A DNA stretch of 64,000 nucleotides from Micromonospora halophytica (GTDB lineage Bacteria; Actinomycetota; Actinomycetes; Mycobacteriales; Micromonosporaceae), in assembly GCF_900090245.1 (NCBI RefSeq), contig NZ_FMDN01000005.1:1-64000 (forward strand). Direction: 5' to 3'. The notes under the pieces are model-generated. The model was given only the letters and a program-made list of their open reading frames with translations, had not been told where the DNA came from and ran no database searches. Numbering within the stretch: position 1 is the stretch's first letter; each line of letters starts with the position of its first letter. Below are positions 7,443 through 16,496 of this stretch, one piece after another. The position numbers and the translations under genes are program-made.

Positions 7443-8091
7443 AGGGGGTTGGGGGGCGCCAGGTGGTGCCGTGCAGGAGTTGGGCGGCGCCCAGCCAGGC
7501 GACGTTCATCATCCGGGTGGCGGTCTTCTCCGGGTCGGCCTCTGGGCGGTCGGCGAGCCAGTCGGCCAGCGACTCGGACGCCCCGACCAGGGCGTACGCG
7601 ACGACCTCCAGCTCGGTCTCGGCGACCTCGCGCCCCTCGGCGCGCAGCGCGTGGTCCAGCATCCCGGCGACCACCTCGACCAGCCGGGCCCGCATGGCGG
7701 CCAGTTCCCCGGCGAACGGCTGAGAGCCCCGGGCCTGCCGGTAGAGCACCGCCCAGCCGTCCCGGTGCGCGCCGACGAAGCCGAAGAAGGCGCGCAGCCC
7801 GCGCCAGAGCCGCTGGTCGGCGGGGAGGTCCGGAGCGGCGGCCCCGGCGATCGCCTCCATCATCCGGGCGGTCTCCCGGTGCAGGCAGGCGACGAAGAGC
7901 TCCTCCTTGGTGCCGAGGTACGCGTAGACCATCGGCTTGGAGATGCCGGCGTCGTCGGCGATCTCGTCCATGCTGGCGGCGTGGAAGCCACGTCGGGAGA
8001 AGACTTTCACGGCGGCGTCGAGCATCTGCTGCTCACGGACGGCTCGGGGGAGACGTTTGAAGGTGGGTGTGCTGGACACTCTTGCGAGCAT
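7441..8091 (-). CDS. TetR-family transcriptional regulator
   Basis: A 216-residue regulator. The helix-turn-helix is at about 25-70 (MLDAAVKVFSRRGFHAA, MDEIADDAGISKPMVYAYL). The all-alpha ligand-binding domain is typical of regulators of acyl-CoA metabolism. It is divergent from the SCP2 and acyl-CoA dehydrogenase genes, with a nearly perfect 28-bp inverted repeat 3 bases upstream of its ATG. It probably represses itself and that operon and is released by an acyl-CoA; the ligand is inferred from context. Confidence 0.88.
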   Translation of the reverse strand: MLARVSSTPTFKRLPRAVREQQMLDAAVKVFSRRGFHAASMDEIADDAGISKPMVYAYLGTKEELFVACLHRETARMMEAIAGAAAPDLPADQRLWRGLRAFFGFVGAHRDGWAVLYRQARGSQPFAGELAAMRARLVEVVAGMLDHALRAEGREVAETELEVVAYALVGASESLADWLADRPEADPEKTATRMMNVAWLGAAQLLHGTTWRPPTP

Positions 8092-8094
8092 ACC

Positions 8095-8122
8095 TACTCG
8101 TGCGTAAGGTTACGCATGAGTA
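8095..8122. promoter_or_regulatory. Putative TetR operator between tetR and the SCP2 operon
   Basis: TACTCGTGCGTAA (8095-8107) and TTACGCATGAGTA (8110-8122) form 13-bp arms with a single mismatch around GG. The repeat occupies the middle of the 62-bp divergent gap and probably covers both promoters. Confidence 0.7.
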
Positions 8123-8153
8123 ACCACTCACGCCCTCGGAAGGTGCATCCCCC

Positions 8154-8606
8154 ATGACTGACTTCGACCCGGCCAACTTCGCCAACGTCGGCCCCAAGGA
8201 GTTCGCCCAGCTGGTCAAGTCCACCCCGGACGACAAGATCGCCGAGGTGATGTCCGGCGACCTGCGCGGCAAGATCCTCAGCGAGGTCTTCGGCCGGATG
8301 CCGCAGCTGTTCCGCGCCGACCGGGCGGGCTCGACCAACGCGGTCATCCACTGGAACATCACCGGCCGCCCCGACGGTGGCACCGACACCTACGAGGTGG
8401 CCATCGCCGACGGCGCCTGCACCGTCAACGAGACCCCGCAGCACGACCCGAAGCTCAGCCTGACCATGGGCCCGGTCGAGTTCCTCAAGATCGTCTCCGG
8501 TGGCGCCAACCCGGTGATGATGTTCATGACCGGCAAGCTCAAGGCCAAGGGCGACCTCGGCCTGGCCGCCAACATCGCCAACCTGTTCGACATCCCCAAG
8601 GCCTGA
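8154..8606 (+). CDS. SCP2 sterol/lipid-binding domain protein
   Basis: A 150-residue protein. Residues about 50-145 form an SCP2 fold that binds fatty acyl or sterol lipids in a hydrophobic tunnel: VIHWNITGRPDGGTDTYEV, then SLTMGPVEFLKIVSGGANPV and MTGKLKAKGDLGLAA. It has no signal peptide. It starts the operon with the acyl-CoA dehydrogenase one base downstream of its stop, suggesting it presents acyl-CoA or a steroid-like substrate to that enzyme. The ATG follows GGAAGG at a slightly long spacing. Confidence 0.88.
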   Translation: MTDFDPANFANVGPKEFAQLVKSTPDDKIAEVMSGDLRGKILSEVFGRMPQLFRADRAGSTNAVIHWNITGRPDGGTDTYEVAIADGACTVNETPQHDPKLSLTMGPVEFLKIVSGGANPVMMFMTGKLKAKGDLGLAANIANLFDIPKA

Positions 8607-8607
8607 C

Positions 8608-9822
8608 ATGACCGAGTTCTCGCTCGACCTGAACGAGGAACAGCGGGATCTACGCGACTGGGTGCACGGCTTCGCCGCCGAAGTCGTGCGCCCGGCCGCA
8701 GCCGAGTGGGACGCCCGGGAGGAAACTCCCTGGCCGGTGATCCAGGAGGCGGCGAAGGTCGGCCTGTACGGCTTCGAGTTCCTCGCCACCTGCTGGGCCG
8801 ACCCCACCGGCCTGTCTCTGCCGATCGCCAGCGAGGAACTCTTCTGGGGTGACGCCGGCATCGGGCTGAGCATCTTCGGCACCTCCCTCGCCGTCGCCGC
8901 CATCTACGGCGCGGGCACCCCCGACCAGATGGTCGAATGGGTGCCGCAGTGCTTCGGCAGCACGGACTCCCCGGCCGTCGCCGCGTTCTGCACCAGCGAG
9001 CCGGAAGCCGGTTCCGACGTCGGCGCCATGCGTACCCGGGCGATCTACGACGAGGCCCGCGACGAATGGGTGCTGCGCGGCCAGAAGGCGTACGCCACAA
9101 ACGGCGGGATCGCCGGGATCCACGTCGTCACCGCCTCCGTCGAGCCCGAACTGGGCTCGCGCGGGCAGGCCGCATTCGTCGTACCGCCGGGCACCGCCGG
9201 GCTCAGCGCCACCCGCAAGCTGCGCAAGCTGGGCCTGCGCGCCTCGCACACCGCCGACGTCTTCCTCGACGACGTACGCGTACCCGGGCGTTGCCTGCTC
9301 GGCGGCAAGGAGGCCCTGGACGAGCGGCTGGCCCGCGCCCGCTCCGGGCAACGCGCCTCCGGCCAGGCCGCGATGCGCACCTTCGAGCTGTCCCGGCCCA
9401 CCGTCGGGGCGCAGGCGCTCGGCGTGGCCCGGGCCGCCTACGAATACGCCCTGGACTACGCCAGGGACCGGGTCCAGTTCGGACGACCGATCATCGAGAA
9501 CCAGGCGGTCGCGTTCGCGCTGGCCGACATGCGGATGGAGATCGACGCCGCCCGGCTGCTGGTCTGGCGGGCCTCCTGGATGGGGCGCAACAACCGTCCC
9601 TTCACCGCGGGCGAGGGCTCGATGTCCAAACTGAAGGCCGGCGAGGTGGCCGTCTCGGTCACCGAGAAGGCGGTGCAGCTGCTCGGCGGGGCCGGCTTCC
9701 TCCGCGACCACCCGGTCGAACGCTGGTACCGGGACGCGAAGATCTACACCATCTTCGAGGGCACCTCAGAGATCCAGCGGCTGGTCATCTCCCGCGCCAT
9801 CTCCGGAGTACACGTCCGCTGA
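8608..9822 (+). CDS. Acyl-CoA dehydrogenase
   Basis: A 404-residue flavoprotein with the full acyl-CoA dehydrogenase layout: N-terminal helical domain, middle beta domain (AAFCTSEPEAGSD, QKAYATNGG), and C-terminal domain with DRVQFGRPI and the FAD/active-site block YTIFEGTSEIQRLVISR, whose glutamate is the catalytic base. It oxidises acyl-CoA to trans-2-enoyl-CoA, passing electrons to ETF. It is co-transcribed with the SCP2 gene (1-base gap) and under the divergent TetR. Confidence 0.9.
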   Translation: MTEFSLDLNEEQRDLRDWVHGFAAEVVRPAAAEWDAREETPWPVIQEAAKVGLYGFEFLATCWADPTGLSLPIASEELFWGDAGIGLSIFGTSLAVAAIYGAGTPDQMVEWVPQCFGSTDSPAVAAFCTSEPEAGSDVGAMRTRAIYDEARDEWVLRGQKAYATNGGIAGIHVVTASVEPELGSRGQAAFVVPPGTAGLSATRKLRKLGLRASHTADVFLDDVRVPGRCLLGGKEALDERLARARSGQRASGQAAMRTFELSRPTVGAQALGVARAAYEYALDYARDRVQFGRPIIENQAVAFALADMRMEIDAARLLVWRASWMGRNNRPFTAGEGSMSKLKAGEVAVSVTEKAVQLLGGAGFLRDHPVERWYRDAKIYTIFEGTSEIQRLVISRAISGVHVR

Positions 9823-9954
9823 CCCACCGGCCGGTGCCCCCGCACGGGTCCCGGCGTCACCGTCGGTGTCGGCATCCACCACCGCAGGTGGCGAACGGGG
9901 CCACGGCTTGGGCCGACGCCGTCGACGCAGGCATGATCGAAAGGTGAAGCCCAG

Positions 9955-9982
9955 GTGAAGGGCCCTTCGCGCGGCCCTTCAC
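9955..9982. promoter_or_regulatory. Perfect inverted repeat upstream of the acyl-CoA ligase
   Basis: GTGAAGGGCC (9955-9964) and GGCCCTTCAC (9973-9982) are separated by 8 bases. The repeat lies 30 bases upstream of the acyl-CoA ligase ATG and 130 bases after the dehydrogenase stop. It could terminate the upstream operon or act as an operator or leader structure; position does not decide between these. Confidence 0.45.
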
Positions 9983-10011
9983 CGCACCCCCGCACGAGGA
10001 GGCCCCGCCGC

Positions 10012-11574
10012 ATGGACCTGCCGTTCGTCGTGGCCACGCTGACCCGGCGCGGACTGCTCACCCCGGGCCGACCGATCCGGGTCGCCTCCCAGCTCGGGGC
10101 GCTGCGCAAATGGGGCTGGAGCCTCACCGGCGAGCTGCGCCAGGCCGCCGCCCGGGACCCGGGCCGCACCGCCGTGATCGACGACACGGGCGCCGAGCTG
10201 ACGTACCAGCAACTGCTGGACCGGGCCGAACGGCTGGCCCGGGCCATGCGCTCCGCGCTCGGCGTGCAGGCCGGTGACCGGGTCGGGCTGCTCTGCCGCA
10301 ACCACCACGCACTGATCGAGGCGATCGTCGCCGCCACCGTGCTCGGCGCGGACGCCGTGCTGGTCAACACCGGCCTCTCCGCCGCCCAACTGGCCACCGT
10401 CGCCGAGGAGCAGCAGCTGCGGGTGCTGGTGCACGACGACGAGTTCGCCGAGCGGGTCGTCGGCCTCCCCGCCGAGGTGCAGCGGGTCGACGAACGCACG
10501 CACGAGGACCTGGTGGCCGGCGCGCTCCCCGGCGACCTGCAACCGCCGGAGCGCGACGGGCGCACCATCGTCCTCACCTCCGGCACCACCGGCGTACCCA
10601 AGGGCGCCCGCCGCCCCACCCCCAACGGCTTCGGCCCGCTGGTGTCCATCATCGACCGCATCCCGCTGCACGCCCGCGACACCGTGATGATCGCCGCGCC
10701 GATCTTCCACACCTGGGGGTACGCCGCCCTCCAGGTCTGCTTCGCGCTGCGCGCGACGATCGTGCTGCACCGACGCTTCGATCCGGCCGCCACCCGGGAC
10801 GCCCTCGTGACCCACCAGTGTCAGGCGCTCTTCGCCGTACCCGTGATGCTGCAGCGGCTGCTCGACGTGCCGCCGCCGGACCCCCGCCCCCCGCTGAAGG
10901 TGGTCGCGGTCAGCGGCTCGGCGCTGCCCGGTGGCCTCGCGCCCCGCTTCATGGACGTCTACGGCGACGTCGTCTACAACCTGTACGGCTCGACCGAGGT
11001 CTCCTGGGCCTCCATCGCCACCCCCGCCGACCTGCGCCAGGCACCCACCACCGCCGGTCGCCCACCGCACGGCACCCGGCTGGCCATCATGGACGACGAC
11101 GACCAGCCGGTCCCCGACGGGCGGGTGGGCCGGATCTTCGTCGGCAACGAGATGCTCTTCGAGGGCTACACCTCCGGGGCGCGACGGGAGACCCACGACG
11201 GGCTGCTCGACACCGGTGACCTGGGGCGGATCAGCAGCGACGGACTGCTCTTCGTCGACGGCCGCGCCGACGACATGATCGTCTCCGGCGGGGAGAACGT
11301 CTTCCCGTCCGAGGTGGAGGACCTGCTCGCCCGCCTCCCCCAGGTACGCGAGGCCGCCGTCATCGGCGTCGAAGACCCCGAGTACGGCCAGCGGCTCGCC
11401 GCCTTCCTCGGCCTGCACCCCGGCGAGACCCTCGACCCGGAGGCGGTGCGCGAGTACGTCCGGCACTACCTGGCCCGCTTCTCCGTCCCCCGGGACGTGA
11501 TCTTCGTGAAGTACCTGCCGCGCAACGCCACCGGCAAGGTGCTCACCCGGGAACTGCGCCGCTACTACGGCTGA
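10012..11574 (+). CDS. Fatty-acyl-CoA synthetase (AMP-binding)
   Basis: A 520-residue adenylate-forming ligase. The motifs appear in order: P-loop TSGTTGVPKGARR (about 185), FHTWGYAAL, LYGSTE, the DTGDLG Asp, the hinge GRADDMIVSGGENVFP, and the C-terminal PRNATGKVLTREL with the catalytic Lys. It activates a fatty acid or aromatic acid to acyl-CoA with ATP, feeding the neighbouring oxidation genes. ATG 10012 is preceded by GAGGAGG at 9 bases. The 57 bases in frame upstream include the inverted repeat and are not coding. Confidence 0.9.
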   Translation: MDLPFVVATLTRRGLLTPGRPIRVASQLGALRKWGWSLTGELRQAAARDPGRTAVIDDTGAELTYQQLLDRAERLARAMRSALGVQAGDRVGLLCRNHHALIEAIVAATVLGADAVLVNTGLSAAQLATVAEEQQLRVLVHDDEFAERVVGLPAEVQRVDERTHEDLVAGALPGDLQPPERDGRTIVLTSGTTGVPKGARRPTPNGFGPLVSIIDRIPLHARDTVMIAAPIFHTWGYAALQVCFALRATIVLHRRFDPAATRDALVTHQCQALFAVPVMLQRLLDVPPPDPRPPLKVVAVSGSALPGGLAPRFMDVYGDVVYNLYGSTEVSWASIATPADLRQAPTTAGRPPHGTRLAIMDDDDQPVPDGRVGRIFVGNEMLFEGYTSGARRETHDGLLDTGDLGRISSDGLLFVDGRADDMIVSGGENVFPSEVEDLLARLPQVREAAVIGVEDPEYGQRLAAFLGLHPGETLDPEAVREYVRHYLARFSVPRDVIFVKYLPRNATGKVLTRELRRYYG

Positions 11575-11658
11575 CGGGGCCCTCGGCACACCGGCCGGGC
11601 CCCGACGGACCAGCGACAGAGCGGTCGGCCCGTGAACACTCGACGAGCCGATCGGCCG

Positions 11659-12906
11659 TCAGTCGGGGACGGCGATCCGGCCCTCGACCGCCGCGGCGGC
11701 GATGTCGGTGCGGTGATGCGAGCCGGCCAACTCGATCCCGCGTACCAGGGCGTAGGCGGCGTCCCGCGCGGCGGCCAGGTCGTGGCCGGTGGCCGTACCG
11801 CAGAGGACCCGGCCCCCGGCGGAACGCAGGGTGCCGTCGTCGGCCCGGCGGGTGCCGGCGTGGATGACCCCGGCGCGGTCCGCGCCGATGATCTCGTCAC
11901 CGGTACGCGGGGCCGCCGGGTAGCCCTCGGCCGCGACCACCACGGTGACGGCGGCGCCCTCGCGCCAGCGCAACGGCGGGTGGGCGGCCAGCGTGCCGGT
12001 GGCGGCGGCGTGCAGCAGCCCTGCCAGCGGCGTCTCCAGCAGGGCCAGGACGACCTGCGTCTCCGGGTCGCCGAAGCGGGCGTTGAACTCGATCACGCGG
12101 GGGCCGGCGGCGGTCAGCGCCAGGCCGACGTAGAGCAGGCCGGCGAACGGGGTGCCCCGGCGGCGCATCTCGGCCAGCGTCGGATGCACGACGTCGCGCA
12201 TCACCTCGTCGACCAGGCCCGGCGGGGCCCAGGGCAGCGGCGCGTACGCCCCCATGCCGCCGGTGTTCGGGCCGGTGTCGCCGTCGCCGACCCGCTTGAA
12301 GTCCTGCGCGGGCAGCAGCGGCAACGCCGCCTCGCCGTCGGTCACCACGAACAGGGAGACCTCGGGACCGGCCAGGTACTCCTCGATGACCACCCGGCCG
12401 CACTCGCGCGCGTGCTCCTCGGCGATCGTCCGGTCATCGGTGACGACGACGCCCTTGCCGGCGGCGAGCCCGTCGTTCTTCACCACGTACGGCGGGCCGA
12501 AGTCGTCGAGCGCCCGCCCGGCGCTCTCCGCGTCCGTGCAGGTGTGGGCCCGCGCGGTCGGCACCCCGGCGGCCGTCATGATTTCCTTGGCGAACGTCTT
12601 GGAACCCTCCAGCCGGGCCGCCTCCGCCGACGGGCCGAAGGCCGGAATGCCCTTGGCGCGTACGGCGTCCGCCGCCCCGGCGACCAGTGGCGCCTCCGGC
12701 CCGATCACCACCAGGTCGGCCTGCACCTCGACGGCGAGCGCGGCGACCGCGGCGGGATCGTTCGCCGCCACCTCCCGCAGCTCCGCGAGCGAGGCGATGC
12801 CCGGGTTCCCCGGCGCCACGATCAACTGGTCGACGGCAGGATCGTCAGCGAGTCCGAGCGCGAGCGCATGCTCCCGCCCGCCACCCCCCACAAGAAGTAC
12901 GCGCAC
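11659..12906 (-). CDS. purD: Phosphoribosylamine-glycine ligase
   Basis: A 415-residue ATP-grasp enzyme of de novo purine synthesis that joins glycine to phosphoribosylamine. It begins VRVLLVGGGGREHALA (GTG 12906). ATP-grasp motifs are NDGLAAGKGV, EEYLAGPEVS and GGMGAYAP, and VIEFNARFGDPETQ supplies the metal-binding Glu/Asn. The reading frame stays open upstream into a decayed AbiEi gene, but the purD start is fixed by family alignment. No strong ribosome site is seen before GTG 12906. The upstream 36 bases end at a palindromic-repeat arm, so its promoter region has been rebuilt by an insertion or deletion. Confidence 0.92.
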   Translation of the reverse strand: MRVLLVGGGGREHALALGLADDPAVDQLIVAPGNPGIASLAELREVAANDPAAVAALAVEVQADLVVIGPEAPLVAGAADAVRAKGIPAFGPSAEAARLEGSKTFAKEIMTAAGVPTARAHTCTDAESAGRALDDFGPPYVVKNDGLAAGKGVVVTDDRTIAEEHARECGRVVIEEYLAGPEVSLFVVTDGEAALPLLPAQDFKRVGDGDTGPNTGGMGAYAPLPWAPPGLVDEVMRDVVHPTLAEMRRRGTPFAGLLYVGLALTAAGPRVIEFNARFGDPETQVVLALLETPLAGLLHAAATGTLAAHPPLRWREGAAVTVVVAAEGYPAAPRTGDEIIGADRAGVIHAGTRRADDGTLRSAGGRVLCGTATGHDLAAARDAAYALVRGIELAGSHHRTDIAAAAVEGRIAVPD

Positions 12907-12942
12907 GACCCCGCATCCTACGCGGCCACCCCACCCGCCCAG

Positions 12943-12965
12943 TTGATCAAGAAGTTTGCGTCTCA
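12943..12965. repeat. Solo arm of the TTGATCAAGAAGTTT palindromic repeat
   Basis: TTGATCAAGAAGTTTGCGTC at 12943-12962 matches the left arm of the copy at 45643-45701 for 22 bases, but no second arm follows. The truncated AbiEi gene gains its stop codon (12965-12963) at exactly this point. The repeat therefore looks like a deletion or insertion junction. Confidence 0.65.
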
Positions 12966-13803
12966 CGCGTTGGTCAGCCGGTTCTGCCTGACCCGGTCCT
13001 CGTAGAGGGCCTCCGGTGTGCGATGTGGGGCCTGGCCGTCCGCCTCGGCGATCAGCCGGGCCGCCCGCCAGCCGAGATCGCCGACGCCGAGCAGGTAGCC
13101 GTCCTCGTCGCGCACCTCGAGTTGAAGGGCGTCCGGCGGGACACCACCGTCGACGCAGCGCAGGCGCACCCGGGTCTCCGACGGGGGCTGCGCGCGTCCG
13201 TCCGCCTCCGCGAGGTGCCCCCCGAGCCGCCACCGCCCCGCGCCGCCCCGCAATGAGCGCCGGTACCTTCCCGAGGTCCGATCCGGTGACGAGTCCCCGG
13301 TTCAGGGCCGAATCGAGCGCGCTGACGGCGCAGAACCGGTCCGCCCGGAGCGACACGTCGGCCAGGGTGCGCAGCGGCGTGGTCGCGGGCACCCCACCCA
13401 CCGTGCAGAGGTCGTGCTCGCCGAGGGTGAGTTGGTGCACGACCAGCCCGGTGTCCGCCCGGCGCTGCGGGCGGGGCCGAGCGACCGGCACCGAGACATG
13501 GATGGCCGATGTCGGACGGAGGCCGGCGATCCGGTGCAGCTCGGCGGCGGTGTCGAGGACCGCGACGGCACCCGGTCCGAGGCTGGTCACCGCGGCACGG
13601 ACACGCGCCCGGCGCAGCATGGCCGCCGACACCTGGGGCAGCGGCACGAAACATCCCCGCGCCACCCGGGTCCATCGCCCGGTACGGCACAGGTACCGGA
13701 TCTGGTCCCGGTTGAACCCTACGGCCAGCGCCTGGGCCACCGTGACCATCCCGTCCTGCTGCCCGGCGATACGGATGAGGAGGTCGGACTCAGCCACCCC
13801 CAC
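12963..13803 (-). pseudogene. AbiEi/DUF559-type gene, frameshifted and truncated
   Basis: The N-terminal part (from 13803) reads as an AbiEi-type antitoxin helix-turn-helix: MGVAESDLLIRIAGQQDGMV, then FNRDQIRYLCRTGRWTRVARG. The middle is intact to LIAGRRGA. Near 13235-13241 one extra base in a G-run shifts the frame. The family signature continues in another frame (HLAEADGRA, SETRVRLRCVDGG, GDLGWRAARLIAEADG, EDRVRQNRL) to a stop at 12963. The usual C-terminal beta strand after RQN..L is missing, cut at the repeat arm. These proteins are often annotated as type IV antitoxin-like or endonuclease-like; no toxin partner is nearby. Confidence 0.75.
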
Positions 13804-13837
13804 ACCCTGACGGCCCCATCCACAACCCCGCCGCCCC

Positions 13838-13867
13838 TGTGGACAACCATCCCCACCCTGTGGATAA
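13838..13867. promoter_or_regulatory. Two DnaA-box-like sequences
   Basis: TGTGGACAA (13838-13846) is the complement of the actinobacterial DnaA box TTGTCCACA. TGTGGATAA (13859-13867) is the complement of TTATCCACA. They are in the same orientation 12 bases apart, with a weaker third match (CCATCCACA) at 13816-13824. No replication genes are near, so this is not oriC. The boxes could titrate DnaA or be chance. Confidence 0.35.
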
Positions 13868-13885
13868 CCCGCAGCGCCCAGTCAG

Positions 13886-13943
13886 TTGATCAAAAAGTTT
13901 GGGTACGGATCATGCGTGCATCCGTACCCAAACTTCTTGATCA
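13886..13943. repeat. Palindromic repeat, complete copy, downstream of purA
   Basis: TTGATCAAAAAGTTTGGGTA plus CGGAT (13886-13910) pairs with the complementary arm at 13920-13943, leaving a 9-base loop. The stem is about 24 bp with one mismatch. The outer TTGATCAA-AAGTTT is shared with the copies at 12943 and 45643, while the inner GGGTACGGAT/ATCCGTACCC is different but still complementary. It lies 42 bases beyond the purA stop and may act as its terminator. Confidence 0.75.
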
Positions 13944-13984
13944 CCGGCGACAAGCGGGGCGGGGGGCCGGTGGGGCGGGTGGGG

Positions 13985-15316
<1,332 letters not shown>

Positions 15317-15397
15317 TCAGCGAGCCCGGGGTGTCAGGCTAACAAGTAGTGACGGCGGGACCGGCAGGGGTCGCGTCGAGAGGCAGGAGGCTCCTTC

Positions 15398-16417
15398 GTG
15401 TACGACGTGGTGCTGCTCACCCTCGGCTCGGAGCGGGACGCCTCCGGTGGGGGCTGCGGCAGCGGCGACGCCTGCTGCGGCGGCGCCACCGAGGCGGGCG
15501 GGGAGAAGACCGAGGCGGGCGGGGGTAAGACCGAGGAGCGCTGCGAGACGCCGCGCGTACCGGTGCTGGCCTGCGCGGACGCGTTGACCGCGCGGGGCGC
15601 CCGGGTGGAGACGGTCACCGCCCGCTCGGACGCCGAGGTCGACGAGGTGCTGGCCCGGCTCGACGGCCCACCGCGTGCCGACGGCCTCGCCTGGCCCGAC
15701 CCCGACTCCAAGACCCGGCTGATCGTCGCCACGGCCAGCGACGCCCAGTTGCGCGCCGTCCTGCGCCGGCTGGTCCGGCGGTACGCCCCACCCCCCAGCC
15801 GCCGCCCCGAGGACCTGGCCGGCAGCCGTACGGTGCCCGACCTGCCGCCGGTGGGCGTACTCCCGCTCGACCCGGCCCGCAGCGGCACGCACCGTGACCT
15901 GGCCGCGCAGCTCGGGCTGCCCCGCGACCCGGCGGCGGTGGCCGCCGCGGTGCTGGACGGCACCGCCCGCCGGCTCGACCTGCTGCGCAACGACGGCGGC
16001 TCGGTCACTTTGGACGGCGCGCTGCTCGGCGCGGCGGACGACGCCGGCCGCCCGCTGCACTGGCGCGGGCGGGTCGAGGTGGACGACACGCTCCTCTCCG
16101 ACGGCGAGGACCCGATCCTGGCCTGCGCGGTCGGCAACGCCGGCGGGTACGCGAGCCTCGACGGGCTGCCCCTGCTGGCCGCCCCGGACCCGGCCGACGG
16201 CCTGGTCGAGGTGGCGGTGGCCGTTCCCGTGGTGACCCGCTCGGCGTTGGGCAGGAAGAAGATCCGGTTCGAGGTCCGGCGGGCCCGGGGCCGGGCGGTG
16301 GCGGTCGTCCCCCGGGACGCGAAGGTCCCGTTCCTCGACGACGGCGTCGAGGGCGAGCTGAGCCGCAAGCGCTCCTGGTGGATCGAGCCGGGTGCCTGGG
16401 CGGTCTGGACGAACTGA
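15398..16417 (+). CDS. Diacylglycerol kinase-like protein with cysteine-rich N-terminal insert
   Basis: A 339-residue protein. Residues from about 120 resemble the DAGK/sphingosine-kinase-like fold (TVPDLPPVGVLPLD, DLAAQLGLPRDPAAVAAAVL, RRLDLLRNDGG) with a C-terminal beta-sandwich. The canonical GGDGT nucleotide loop is not evident, so kinase activity is uncertain. Between the first strand (YDVVLLTLGSE) and PRVPVLACADAL is a Gly/Cys insert (GGGCGSGDACCGG and a later Cys) that could bind metal. GTG 15398 follows AGGAGG at an acceptable distance. Confidence 0.6.
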   Translation: MYDVVLLTLGSERDASGGGCGSGDACCGGATEAGGEKTEAGGGKTEERCETPRVPVLACADALTARGARVETVTARSDAEVDEVLARLDGPPRADGLAWPDPDSKTRLIVATASDAQLRAVLRRLVRRYAPPPSRRPEDLAGSRTVPDLPPVGVLPLDPARSGTHRDLAAQLGLPRDPAAVAAAVLDGTARRLDLLRNDGGSVTLDGALLGAADDAGRPLHWRGRVEVDDTLLSDGEDPILACAVGNAGGYASLDGLPLLAAPDPADGLVEVAVAVPVVTRSALGRKKIRFEVRRARGRAVAVVPRDAKVPFLDDGVEGELSRKRSWWIEPGAWAVWTN

Positions 16418-16496
16418 CCCGAACCGGCGCTTCACTACGGTCCGTCACCGGAACGGGACGGCCTATCCTCGGCGGGAGGAATGGGGAGGAGCCGTG

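Noticed and set aside
11659..13803. A 714-codon open frame joining an AbiEi-like N-terminus to purD
   Set aside because: The middle is frameshifted junk, and the family signature continues in another frame. PurD has its own GTG at 12906, so the fusion is an accident of open frame in GC-rich DNA.
13838..13867. Replication origin
   Set aside because: Only two exact DnaA boxes and no dnaA, dnaN or AT-rich unwinding element nearby.
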